From Cucumis sativus (taxonomy: Eukaryota > Streptophyta > Magnoliopsida > Cucurbitales > Cucurbitaceae), in NCBI RefSeq assembly GCF_000004075.3, contig NC_026658.2, positions 14,124,075 to 14,188,074 of the forward strand: a stretch of 64,000 bases of DNA. The letters run 5' to 3'. The position numbers and the translations under genes are program-made. Positions within the stretch are counted from its first letter, which is position 1; each line of letters opens with the position of its first letter. This document shows, in pieces, positions 27,801 to 44,500 of the stretch. The notes beneath the pieces were generated by a model. It did no database searches. It saw only the letters and a program-made list of their open reading frames with translations, and was not told the origin of the DNA.

Positions 27801-30800
27801 TGTTCTTTTGTTATCTCTTTTAGTACAACAATTACCGAAATGATAGATAACACACATGACCTCAATGGAGGGAGTACATCCCAATTATTGTTGAGTTAAG
27901 CTCACTTTGGTAGGAAATTTTGTTTGATACAATAAATATGGACATAGAACCTTTCCGATTTTGATAACCTGGACATATACTTCTTATGGTCCGTCAGTGT
28001 CTAAAGCGTTTTAACAGGGACAAAAAATGACAAGTGTTTAAGATAGTTCCAATCTGGATGACATTCTAGTGAGATAAAAGACCAAAAGGTATATTTTAAA
28101 TAAATAAATAGAAGACCAAAAGATAGTGTATCAAAGTTGGCAACTGTAGATACTTAAACAAGTGGGAACGCCAAATAAGCAGGAACTTGATCAACCAAAA
28201 GGTAAGGTTGATTAGACTACGTCCATATCTACTTGTAAAGACACAAGTTTAAGCATTCAAACCTCACCTCAACTTTTTGTAGCCTGGAACATAAAAGATC
28301 AAGAAGCTCTCCAGTCCCAGTTCCAGATAGTGCAGATACGGGAAGAGGTGTAAACCTGTTAGTGGTCAAATGATCAAAGCCAATTATATTGGACTTTGTG
28401 GGGTCCGGGAGTGCAAAGTGTAAACATGACAAGTAGTTCCTACCAGAAAACTTTCAAGTTCAACCATGTCCTCACACTCCTAAAAATTCTAACTTAAGCA
28501 GACTTTTAATTCAATAATATTCTCAATGATATATGTTACTAAATGGCAAGAGTATGAGTTGAAGCCGAAGGAATATGGACATTGTTAACTTTTGAACTAC
28601 ATAATGCAAATAAAAATTAAATTAAAAGGAAAATCACCAATAACAACATACCCCAAAGACCAAAACTCCGATGCCTGCATCATTCCTTTACGTGGAGACT
28701 CACATTTGTTAACTGCAAGAATTGTAAATTTATCTGAGTAGTTTCTACGGAGCCAATCAGCAATCTCTTCATCAGCTGCAGTTAGACCTGCCTGGTAGGA
28801 GTATCTTTGTTCTTAATCAGACTGCTAGTAGTATTTAGCAACAGAAAATGAAATCATATAATGGAAATGAAGAGGAAGTAAATCTATCCGTATCTTCTTT
28901 TCAGATTTGAACACATACACATCATTGATGACATAAAACAAAAACTTCATATTTTAACTCGATATGTATCCAATATTGCTATAGAAGAGACAATGCCACT
29001 TTTATTAGAGAGCAAAAAAAAAAAAAAAAAAAAAAGATTATATGCAAGTATCCTTTGTCCAAAACAATTTCTAATTGAATTTTGACAAAATATCTTATGC
29101 TCCAACGCATTGAATAATAAAGCTTGGAGAATAAATATAAAGGAGGTACACTTGGATAATCATAAATTGGGACTACCTGACCATCCACAAGAAATATGAC
29201 AACAGATGCTTCTTCCACAGCTGCTGTGGCTTGCCTCTCGATCATTGACGGCATCCTTGCAACAGCTGCTTCCCTGGAAGCAAGGGGAATGCCATCCATG
29301 CCTATGGTTGTCGAGATAGCCAATTCCTCTATAACATCATTTTGTGTTTTTGAGACAGAAAGAACCCCTCCTGTATCCACAACCATAAATTCATTGTCCC
29401 CCCAAAAGGATCTACCATATAACCGATCCCTAGTAACGCCAGGTTCATCCACAACAATAGCCCTGTTCCCCTAGGGTATCAATAGAAAGGCTAATTTAGA
29501 AGGAACAACATTGTCTGGGTAATAGTAGTACCGGAAGCTTTAAATCGCATTTCCAGGGAACTAAATAGTACAAAAGGCAATTGGACTATCAAGAAACAAG
29601 ATTATTACCCCAACAAGTCTATTAAACATTGCAGATTTACCAACATTTGGCCTTCCAACGATTGCCACTCTTGGAAGAAGATGGTCTGGGATCTGAAAAT
29701 AAGATTATATGAATAGGAGAAAGAACATGTACATAGTGGCATAGGAAATAAGACCACCATTGAATAAGTTAGTTCCATTCTCCCGTGTTTTGCAATAACA
29801 GAACCTCCCAATAAATTTGCACAAGGATTGTTACAAGAATACAAAATACAAAAAATAAATAGAATCGCATACTTAATAAATTTCCAGAATGTCCTAATAC
29901 AAGCAAAGGGCATGGTCACTGATAAGGTAATGAAATTGGCAACTAACAGGTTACAACCATTCAATGAATTTTAGCATTTAAATTTATTATAAACACGTCT
30001 CAATTACAATCACAAATGATTCTCCAAATCCTCAATCGAACTATGGTTTTTCCCCTTCAAATTAGAATCATATTTTAACTGAAATTTACTTGAGAATTTT
30101 GCTATAAGGTAACTTAGGCCATGTTTGATTTTTTGAATTTTGAAACTTGCTTATAAAGACTACTTCCGCCTATGAGTTTTTTTCCTATGTTATCAAAACT
30201 TCTAAAATAATCGCTTTTTTTTTTGTGATTGAAATTTGACTAATAATTAAAACATTTCCTCAAAAAAGATAGAGCCCGATTCTAAAGAAATTGTGAGAAA
30301 ATAAGCACAATTTCCTTTTTAACAAAAAAAAACAAATGGATGTCATTTTTTTTTTAATTATTAGTCAGTTAGTTAAAGTAGTTCTATAATTGAAACTATT
30401 TCACGCATAAACATACAATGATATCAGCATAACATAGCCCCCAATGAACTGAAGATCGATATTAACAACTAGAAACTTACAACATTTCTAGGTGTAGTCT
30501 TACGCTTCTTTTTCTTCCGACCAGTTTCTGATTGATCACTTAATTCATCATCTAAGAAGACCAGAAAAATGAACGGAGTTAGCAATAATCACATATATCA
30601 CATGCAACATATTCAAACATGATCAATAGAACAACTGGAAAAGCTATGGACCTAGGAGGAGATACTTCCACACTATAATTACGGAATTTAGGTAATCCGA
30701 CCATAACCTATACCGAATTGACAGTCTGCCTTACAAATGAATTAGCAAATTTCTCGTTTACGATTACAGACATGTAACTCATGCAAGAGAGAGAAAAAAA

Positions 30801-31209
30801 CGACAGTGAGAATACTTGAACACCCACCAATTATTAGTTCGCGAGATAAAGAGCTAGAATACTCTCGAAGAACGTCTTTAGCTTCTTCTTCGAAAGCCTC
30901 GACATCAATGGTGTAATCCTCATCGTCAAATTCGTCATCGAACTCTCCCGGATCCTCTCCTTCAGCATCTACATAATTTTCAGGGAATCCAGCATCGCCA
31001 GTAACCGCAGTGCATTCACAAAGCGTTCGAAATGAGAGCGAGGAAGATTTGTAGCAACCGAATAAGTTCGACGAGGAAAGTGAAGAAGATGGAAGAGGGA
31101 AAAAGGAAGAAATTGAAGGAGTAGAAGCATATGAAGAAGGCCTAGAGAGAGATTTAGATGGAGTGAAAGAGAAGAGAGTTGAAGTGTACCAGAGCTTCAA
31201 AGCTGCCAT
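24810..31209 (-). CDS. DER: Chloroplast double GTPase Der/EngA (ribosome assembly)
   Basis: Predicted 660-residue tandem GTPase; bacterial Der assists 50S subunit maturation, and the plant form acts on plastid ribosomes. Exons, in gene order: 30828-31209, 30481-30551, 29609-29692, 29177-29470, 28652-28791, 28268-28355, 27503-27685, 26728-26889, 25635-25828, 25331-25481, 24953-25118, 24810-24877; all phases join. The first 60 or so residues are Ser-rich and transit-like, followed by an acidic stretch (about 100-120). G domain 1: GRPNVGKS 164-171, PGVTRDR, DTGG 211-214, NKCE 305-308, SALSGTG. G domain 2: GRPNVGKS 372-379, SGTTRDA, DTAG 420-423, NKWD 488-491, STAIAGH. A C-terminal KH-like domain ([12 protein letters not shown]) follows. 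The start at 31209 (MAALKLW) was preferred to the in-frame Met at 31314, which would add 35 residues. Arabidopsis homologue recalled: EMB2738, At3g12080. Confidence 0.95.
26922..27191 (+). mobile_element. Complete TRIM-like miniature LTR retrotransposon in DER intron 7
   Basis: Two 71-bp direct repeats (26922-26992 and 27121-27191), both starting TGTTGGTGATATATAATT and ending GTGGTTTAATA, differ at four positions. Immediately after the first is TGGTATCAAAGCAGG, which closely resembles the initiator-Met tRNA primer-binding site of plant LTR elements (TGGTATCAGAGC). Immediately before the second is a purine tract (GACGGGGAG). The flanks are AGAAT (left) and AGAAC (right), consistent with a 5-bp target duplication carrying one later change. 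The internal part is only 128 bp with no ORF. The element lies on the plus strand, antisense to DER. Confidence 0.85.
27219..27420 (+). repeat. Short duplication plus retroposon-like 3' tail in DER intron 7
   Basis: A segment GGCACTAAAATTGAAACTTC is repeated as GGCACTAAAATTAAAGCTTC about 46 bp later. This is followed by GC-richer sequence (GCCCGGGTGCACCTCC), then TTGTATATATCTCTTGTACT, ATTAATAAAGAAGTTTGTCT and an A tract ending at about 27,420. A polyadenylation-like signal followed by poly(A) is the signature of the 3' end of a retroposed LINE-type or transcript copy on the plus strand. The source is not recognised. Confidence 0.5.
30117..30350. repeat. Degenerate dispersed element in DER intron 2
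   Basis: Starts GGCCATGTTTGATTTTTTGA, then TTGCTTATAAAGACTACTTC and AAATTGTGAGAAAATAAGC. A similar motif order (TTGGTACA..., AAAAAGTAGTTTTTGGG, AAATTGGGAGAAAA) occurs in ALDH3 intron 7 at about 14,770-15,010, and a fragment near 62,249-62,340. This resembles a widespread non-autonomous plant DNA element, but the ends are eroded. Confidence 0.35.
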
Positions 31210-31314
31210 GGCCGGAGCTCCGGATTGGCGCCGGGAAGACGAAGTTGGGAAGAAGAACTTTTGGTGGTTTATAGCAAAACTGAAAGGTTTATCTTTATCC
31301 GCTGGCCGTAGCAA

Positions 31315-31726
31315 TGGGTTTTAGTGCAATTTTAAAACTTGACCTTAGTTTTACTTTGGAATTTTAGATTCATTTTCAATTAATTAGTTTTTTAGGACAC
31401 TCCGAATTTTGATAGGTAACGTAAAATTATCGAGAAATTAGCAAAAATGAACCTCTTTAATTTTATGTTTGGAAAATTGGACCATTTTTTAGAAACTTTA
31501 TTTTTTTAGACCCGTTGATATTTAAAGCAGGGGAAGCCAACAAAGCTTATCATAATACATCAAACGCTAAATTGTGTCATTTAAAAAACGTATAGAGTTG
31601 ATACAACGGTAATCTAAAAAGCAAACCTCATTTGTTGTTTACACGTTACATCCGTCAATAAAATCTCATTACCATTGCATGAATCATGATTTCAATATAA
31701 CACTCTAATTTTAAAAGAAACTTCTC
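31315..31726. other. Short spacer between MnmA and DER
   Basis: About 410 bp separate the MnmA stop codon from the upstream DER Met (518 bp from the chosen DER start). The spacer must hold the MnmA 3' UTR and the DER promoter. It is AT-rich and no TATA box or other clear element was identified. Confidence 0.5.
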
Positions 31727-36225
<4,499 letters not shown>

Positions 36226-38377
36226 TCAATCCACCGCCGTCGCATCTCCGGACGGAAGACGAACCCGATAAGCTAAAAACATATTATCCAATTTAATTTC
36301 ATTACACATTTTCTCAAAATATTGTAATAAAATTTTTACTCTTTCCTTCACATTTTTACAATAATCTTTTTAACATTCACTTGCCTAAGTAATATTTGGG
36401 AGGTTTTTCAACAAAAAAAAAAAAAAAAGAAAAAGTGCAAGATATTTACACGTAACAATTTCAAAATCAAAAAATTATTTACCTAAGTAATATTTTGGAG
36501 TTTTTTAATTCTAGAGTTTCGCTAGATTATTTGATTATATCATTATTTAGATTTGATAACATTTTTTGTAGACGATTGTATATCGTTCAAAATCGTGTAC
36601 CAAATACACGATCTTGAAGACTTGAACAACCAAATAACAAAAATATATCTTTTATATTTGATACATGGTCTTGAACCACCCAATAACAATTTGAAAAAAA
36701 GAATTACAAATAAAAAATACGATGGAAAGAAAAAGAAAAATTACAGAATAAAGACGAAATGAATGACAAATCTAAAATATAAAAAAATTGATCGATTTCA
36801 TGGACTTTTTGATTTTGTAATTACATGGGCCATGAATATTTTGGTATTGAATTATAGGGTAATGGTAATAGATAGTGATTTGATGAATAATAATTAAGGA
36901 TGTAGCAACATTTAAAAATATTACAAATATAGCAAAACTATCGATGATAGACTTGTATCGCTGATAAACTCATTATGGTCTATCAGTAATAGACCAATAT
37001 TTACAACATGGTCTATCGGTCTAGAATTTGACAAATATTTTTGCTATATTTGCAAAAAGTTTAAAATGTTACTATATACTTAATTATTTTGAATCTAATT
37101 GTTAAATTTGCAACTATTTCTCGATTATATTTATGAAATTTTCTCTAACCACCAAATTCACGATCTAACATTATATCCAAGTATTTTTCATTATTTTGAA
37201 ATTCTTCTATTTTTCATATTATAAATTTGTTGGTATCACATGAAAATCAAATATGTTATCTTCCGATAAATTTTGACATCAAATATTATTATTTAACTAA
37301 TAAATTACTCGGTCGAAATTTAAGAACTTTTTTATCTTAAGATGAAAAAGAATTGGTAAATTAATAAATTTGAATTTTGAGATTTTTACGATTGAAATAT
37401 GTTGGTGGGGTGCTTTAATTAAGTAATTGTGTTTTACAAAGTTTTAAATATTATTATTTTTTAAGGCATGAAATCAACCGTTTTTGTTCTTCTGATTTTA
37501 AAAACCTTTTTACAACAAAATTAAACACCAAATAGTTATCAAACTCGTGATGTTTAAAAATATATTTCGTTTTTGGAATCTACCTTCGTACCACTTATGT
37601 TATAATATAGACAAGAAAGATACAGATGATTGTAAAAAAAGTGGTTTGATGTTTAAAAATATCATAAATAGAAAACAAAATAATTATAAAAAACCTGAAA
37701 ATTTATATTTTAATTTGTAAAACTCTTCTAACCCTTTTGTTAGTTTCTAATTGGAGAAGTTCAATTGAAAGTCACCACACCCCAACAACTTATTTACTTC
37801 ACAACTCATCCAACCAAAAAAAATTACTATACAATTTATTTGCGATACTCACCCGTTTATTGTAAATCGATTATTAAACCTTTGAGTACATTGTCTTTAT
37901 CACGATGTTATCCTTGATGTGGTTGGAGCGTTGAATCATTGCTCTATAAAATATGCATTCGTGAATTAGGAGTATTACAAATTCAGAAACCAATTAACAA
38001 AATTTGTTATCCATCAAAGATCTTAGTTAACCCAACTTGCAAGGAAAATGAAAAAAAGCAATTGTAGTACAAGAATATATTTACAAATTTTTTTGAATGA
38101 AAAGCTAAAGGAACACTTTCATGTTTAATTTATCATTAAACATATGCTTGGGGGACTGTTTTCTATATCTTGGATTGATGAAAAAGTGATTTAGGGTATG
38201 GTGAAAATTATTATAATACAAACACATACACATGGTTTCATAATATCTCCATTGACTGCTTAGAACAGTGAAGGGCTTAATTAAAAGGGACACCATTAAG
38301 TTAGTAGTATGAACACAAACACTACAGCACAGAAATTTCTCTACAATTTTTTCTCAAACTTTCTCTTAGTTAACGCT
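36226..38377. other. Intergenic region upstream of MnmA
   Basis: Contains the MnmA promoter side (no clear TATA box) and a family A element at 36,857-37,120. The rest is AT-rich and no coding sequence is supported. Confidence 0.5.
36857..37120. mobile_element. Family A MITE-like element
   Basis: Left part GGGTAATGGTAATAGATAGT and AATAATTAAGGATGTAGCAA; centre ATTATGGTCTATCAGTAATA; right part TTTTTGCTATATTTGCAAAA and ATACTTAATTATTTTGAATC, ending TTTGCAACTATTTC. One of the better preserved copies; compare 18,971 and 23,824. Confidence 0.65.
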
Positions 38378-39391
38378 ATGGACTATGAGTTCAACCTAAA
38401 CCCTAATTCATGAATCATCTCCGTTGCTAAAAGTCGAGATGTGTCAACGGATCCGAGTAGTTCCAGTACAAAAAAGCGAGGCGCTGCTGATGAATCTTTA
38501 CTGGAGCTGGTTGAAGATCGTCGTGGCTTAAAGAGACGAAGTTGCGGCAGGAGCTCATCTCCCCTTCCAATTTCTGGGTGGGCTTTTGCTCTTCTTTCTT
38601 TTTTCTTTTTACTACACTGATCTCTTGTTCACTTAGCTTGTAATAATTTTCGTTGTGTTTTGTTATGGTTTTATAATTTATCGTTTGAGCTTCATGTCGT
38701 TTTATCTTCGATCGTATGGTTATATTTAATTATCTTTCTTCTTTCCTCTTTCCTCTTGATTTTTTACCATGATTTGTACATTTCTTTTGAGTAAATGGGT
38801 TGAGTTCTTAGCCAAACTTCCAAAACAATAAAAAAAATTTAAGACAGGGGTATGTATAGTGGGTTAGAAAGTACAGTAGTAACACCAGAATATCTTATAT
38901 CTAGGGTAACACCATGACATCCTATTTATATCACACTCTCATTTCTTTGATAAAACAATAGGTACTACATAGTCATAGTCATAGTCATAGATCACCACAA
39001 GAGCTAGCAAAAACTAATGGCAAAGGACAGAGAGGCGACAAAGAGAGAAGCCCTGATAATAAGATGCAAAAATGATAATAAAGATCATTACATAAAAGCA
39101 TGGCTTTTAGTGTCTGGTGTGTTTAAGCATGCAGTGCTTTAGGATAATGCATGGTTCCATCTCAATAAGCTTAGAATTTTATTAATAATAATAATAAGAG
39201 TATATATATAGTATGAAATAATAATAATATTTGCTTGAGAATTATAAAAATTTTCATTCACACAGATGATCTTCTTGATTCACTTCCATCTAATAATTGG
39301 GCAGAACAAATGATATTGGAGTCTTCAAATCCATATGGAAAAGATTACAGAGTTGAACAATCTCAAGAACTTGGACCATGACAGAACCTTC
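38378..39391 (+). pseudogene. Unrecognised two-exon gene-like locus with an in-frame stop
   Basis: From ATG 38378 the frame reads MDYEFNLNPNS, stops at TGA 38411-38413, then continues open in the same frame for about 55 codons with protein-like composition (DVSTDPSSSSTKKRG; DRRGLKRRSCGRSSSPLPIS), up to a possible GTGGGC donor near 38,580. A second open block follows a TTCACACAG acceptor at 39,265 (DDLLDSLPSNNWAEQ ... VEQSQELGP, stop at 39,389-39,391). The simple donor-acceptor pair does not keep the frame between blocks. Possible readings are a decayed gene, a sequence error, or a gene whose true start and splicing differ. No family is recognised. Confidence 0.25.
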
Positions 39392-40009
39392 TCTTCATAG
39401 TTAATTTTAGCCTTTTAGAGACATGGCCCAAAAGGAAGAAAAAGAAAAACTTATTTTCTTTGATGATCTCCTCTCTTTTGTTGGTTTTGCATGGATGACT
39501 ATGTTATTTAGCTTTATTATTGAATCCTTTTCACTCAACTACATGTTGAGGAATTGGGGTGAGTGAAAAAAAAAAACTTCAAGATGTTTGCAAATCTCTA
39601 GTATTTATTATAGATTCAACTATTGTACTTAGTTATGTATGATTGCTAGTATGTATATGGTATATCAATCAAGTGTTATGTCATCCAAAAATATGCAACG
39701 TCGTTTTTAGTATGTTGTGATAGGTTTTGACTCAATTGATCAATCCAGAAGTTTGACTCAAGCTTAACTAAAGAGCCTAGATATGATTTGGGTTTGGATC
39801 GAGCCAAGCAACCTTCTGTAGTTAAGCCTATGACCCAACTCTTTGGCCTCAACTCTTGATCAAAGTTTGGTTGGAACTTGAGTTGGGTTCTCGCTGACCC
39901 ATTGGTTTAATCTATTGGACCGATCAAACTCAGTTCTAGTTGACCTATTAGATTAATCCATTGAATGTTAGTTACTTAATTAGTTAAATATATATAGAGT
40001 AATTATAAT

Positions 40010-40226
40010 AAGGAGTAGTTTTTAGAATAATTATGAAGTATGTAGTAATAATTTTAAAAAAATTGTAAACATAACCAAGTTTAATATTTGCTACCTGTCT
40101 ATCTATGATAGATTCTTATCATTAATAGATTTTGAATTATTTTAATATATTTGCAATTTTTTTTAAATGTTGCTATATAATTAATTAACTATTTTGAATC
40201 TAATTGTTAATTTTGCAACTATCTCT
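40010..40226. mobile_element. Family A element, diverged copy
   Basis: Contains AAAAAATTGTAAACATAACC on the left, CTATGATAGATTC in the centre, ATATATTTGCAATTTTTTTT and AATGTTGCTATATAATTAAT on the right, and ends TTTTGCAACTATCTC. It sits between two blocks (39,720-39,960 and 40,500-40,700) that are less AT-rich and share motifs such as CTTGAG and GGGTTGGA-like sequence. Confidence 0.5.
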
Positions 40227-41326
40227 TAAATATATACGTATATATTCAACTTTTCATGACGGAACATTATTAAATTTTATTTTATTTTATTTTTATTTAA
40301 TGTATTTTATATTTTTATTACTTTTTGGATAAAAATATTGATGATATGAAGTTTTATTTAGTGTTTATCAAATATAGCTCAATTGACACCAATATATACC
40401 AAGAACTAGAGTTCAAATCAACCCCACATGCTCTTATTATTTAGGTAGTAAGGTTTGAGATATATTGATTTTGATGATTTTTTTTTCTTTTTCTCTTGAA
40501 AATTGGGTCATCAATCATTCTAGGTAGATCTTACTCGAGAATATGCAGGCTCAAGTCTAATTTGAGCTTGGTTCTAAGTTCGATCACTCCAGTCCAATCC
40601 AATCAATTTTTTCATTATATTTGATATGGATCACCAACCTTTTGATAATCGAGTCGACCCATGAGTTGATCTATTTTTGGGCGTACTCGAATCAAACAAA
40701 TATGTTCTTATAAACTTGAGAACCAGAAAGAAAGCAAATTTTGAATTAAACTATGAGCCACTTTATTATTATAATTTCTAGGGACAAACAGAAAGTCACA
40801 ATTATAATCATAATCATGGAATTCAATTTATATATAAAGAATCACTTTCAATGTCCTCAACCAATTACTAAAAATATGAGTTTAATTTATTTTAATTTGA
40901 AATATAGATTCTTTCCGTATTTATGCTTCTTAAAATATATATTTGTTAAATTATAAAATTGATTTTTATAGTTATCTACTCATTAGACCTCCAACTTCAT
41001 AAACCTTGAGGTTGATATTAATAATGTATACGTTCAATGCCAATTAAGTTATGTCTCGACATCAATAACTATAATTATATATCTTTAGTTTATCATTTTC
41101 GCTCGTTAAAGACTCGTTTGCTATGTGATATGTCTCACTGAGTTACAATCATGGTACTTATGTTTGACATTGTAACCAAACCAATGTGATCTTGCTCATG
41201 TGGAAGTAATTATATTATTCACAAGGCTAAGTATACGTTTTGTTTTCCTTAATTCGAATTCGACACATTCTACATGTTAAGACTTTTTCTAGTTCTAATC
41301 TACATGGGTGATGTTCATATCCCAAA

Positions 41327-41550
41327 TACAAATATAGCATTTAGATTCAAAATATTAACATATATATATATAGCAACATTTAAAAAAAAATTACAAATAT
41401 AGTAAAATTGTTTATTAAAATAATGATAGATCATAAGAGTTTATAAACAATATTAGAAGTTTATTATTACTCATAAATGCTTTGCTTATATTTATAACTT
41501 TTTTAAAACTACTGTTATTCCTATCATCGTTATTCTTTATAGTTACCCTT
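41327..41550. mobile_element. Family A element, diverged copy
   Basis: Left part AAATATAGCATTTAGATTCA and TATATAGCAACATTTAAAAA; right part TTTGCTTATATTTATAACTT. The centre has AATGATAGATCATAAGAGTT, as in the copy at 19,516. The termini are eroded. Confidence 0.45.
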
Positions 41551-44500
41551 GAATTTAAACATACATATTGAATAGAAATTTAAGTTCTAACATATGAGAA
41601 AAAAAAAAGCAATATATATATATATCTTTATACCATTGATAAAAGTAAAAAGTTACTATTGATAATACTTCATTATCAACGGTAACAACTAGTTAATAAC
41701 ATATATTAATAATAGTTGCTATTAGTGGTAACTTTTAATTTATTAAATAAAATATAATAAAACACTGAAAATAGCGACTATATATCTATATTGTTTTAGT
41801 ATTTTACTATTTTTTTGTGTTACACATGCAATTATTTTATTATGGTATTATTGATTGAAATTATTATTATAATTTTTTTATTGAAAAATCACATTCTTGA
41901 TTATTTATATTTTATTTTTAAAAAAATCACATTCTTGATTTTGTCCACACATATGTTTATACTTTTACATCCACTAAAGAAGAAGATGTTGGACAGCAAG
42001 TACAATAGCAAAATATATACTTTTTGAATGTTATCGGGAGCAGATTTATTAAAGGGTTAGAGGACACGTATTCCCCTCACATTCTCGGATTTTGTATTTA
42101 AATATTAATTTTGAAGAGTTAGATTACAATATATATTAAATAAGGTTTTGTTGTTATTAAATTATGTCTATCGTATAATGGATTTGCTCTTGCAAAATCA
42201 TAAAGTTTTGGATTCGATCCTTGCCTACTACAATTATTAGTTTTTGTTATATAGTGTCTCCTATATATAATTTTTTTGAATTGTATCAACGTGAACCCTA
42301 AAAACCATTTTATACAAATCCATACCCTATCACAATTCGAGATTAGGTCTTACAAAGTCCGGTCATTAGATTTTTCTTCCCGATAATTAATTAACATTAT
42401 CTTAAATAAAAAACATTATTTAATGAGAGACAGATTGTCATAACGTGGGCCAAATCTAGAACGCGTAAAATCTATCACTACTTCTCATTAACATTATTTC
42501 TAGAACGATATATATTCTCCCAACGCCCGGTGAAGAAAGAGAAAGCCTTATTTCTAAGCAAACTATAAGGAGGGGAGATTTTTGCTAACACAAAAAGTGG
42601 TTGACAGAAATGAAATGATTAACCCTAAGTTTCCTTAAAAATTTCCATATTGATTTGAAATATTATTATTATGATCATTTTTTCTCTAACTGCCGACATG
42701 CTCACTATTTAACTTTGGACCAAAAGAAACAAAGATTTTCATAAGATAGAAATTAATTAATTAATTAAGTTCATATTAATTATAATATATCATTTTTTTG
42801 TATAACAACACACGTAATTAATTAAGGATAAATATTGAAACAAATTAAATTATGCATTTAATTAATACTGCCGACATGGCCCAATTAGACACTAAATATC
42901 ATATTTGATTAAAGATTGGGCTAAACATTTTTTTTTCAAGTGATTACTGTTAATTAATGATGATAATTAATTTTGAGTCAATAAGCAAAGATAATATTGT
43001 CATAAACCAAATAATTTCTCCAACATTAATCACTACGACTCATATTGGTATTTACATCATTAGGGTTTTGAACTATATATATTTGTTTCTTTTTCATTTG
43101 AAAGCCAATAATATTCGACCACGAATCTTGACGTGCCACATCGACGGATTTCTTTTTCTTAAAAGGAAAATAAAAATTTGGGATTGATTTTTGTTTTCTT
43201 TTGTCTTGTATGTATAATTCATTGGCCCCATTGGAGATATTGCAAATGTGGGCATTTGAAATATTGGGTAATGATAATGTCAAAAATATCAAGGCCAAAT
43301 AATGCAAATACTATCATACACATAATTTGGCACTTTTAATTTCTTTTTTCTGCTTTGACTTTGAATTTTTTTTTTTTTTTGAAAGTTTTTTTTAAAAATT
43401 TATAAATATAACGAAACTAAATTAGATTTTATTAGGAGATTTTTCTAATAATTGATTTTTTTTATCAAGTGTAAATATTTTTTGAAATGTTATATTTTTT
43501 ACCATTTTTCTTTTAATTAATGTCACTAGCTAATAAATGTAATTAAATTTTTTTGTTATATTTAAAAATATTTTTTAATAATTTTTTTCTTTATAATTAC
43601 ATTTTATTCATAAGTATATTCACGTTAATTAGTTAATTATAGAAATTGTCAAAAATAAAAAAAATGACAAAATATTTACGCTTTCTAGACAAATAAAATG
43701 GAGAAGGTAAATAGTTTGATTTTTTAAGAATTAAAGAAAAAAACTCGTTAGGTATATTTCAATAATCCTAACCATGACCGGGGTTATCGTAGCCGATCGA
43801 CATCCTTAAATAATTTACTTGTTCATATGTATTAGCTCTCAAATTTTACGTGTAGTTGCATATCAAAATCAGTTGACAAAGAATGAAAAATTAAACTCGA
43901 GACTGGATTTAATTAGTAAACTAGGGTTTGGTGTTCCTTTTGAAGGAATGTGATTTCTTGATCATTTTATCCAAAGTGATTCTCGGCCGGACTATGTACT
44001 TTTTCGTAGTTATAATTAGGAGAAGTTCTTTTTTGGGAAATGATCAAAGTATGTGTTTGTTGTTCATTTCGAGGATCATAACAAGCTAATGGTTAAGGCG
44101 ATCCTCTTTTTATTTAATTAAGCATATTTAACCTTTTTAATATACTTTTTTTCATACACAAATCTTCATATAATCATATCTAAATTTAGCATATATTCCA
44201 TTTCCATCTCAAGATTCTCATACAATTATGCACTAATTAACAAAGTTGAATTAGATGATTAATAATAGGTAATTAAAGCAGAATTTAGCAAGTTTCCAAT
44301 TCCAAAAACCCCCATAAGCTAAGATTCAAGAGCTCAAAGGGTTTGGGTTTAGAGAAGGAAAAATTATTATTATTATTATTATTAAGTTAGGTACATTAAT
44401 TATTATATATTGATTTTCTTTTTATAGAAACAAAAATCTGTTTAATTGGGTTTCAACATTAAGTGATAATTAAAGGGTTATTTATATATTAGAGTTTCAT

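Noticed and set aside
42170-42235. tRNA-like sequence with a TTCGATCC-type B box
   Set aside because: The A box and cloverleaf stems do not pair well; at best a degenerate tRNA-derived fragment.
42957-43307. Overlapping ORFs on both strands (76 and 93 codons)
   Set aside because: Ile/Asn/Lys-rich, no domain and no splice context; consistent with chance in AT-rich DNA.
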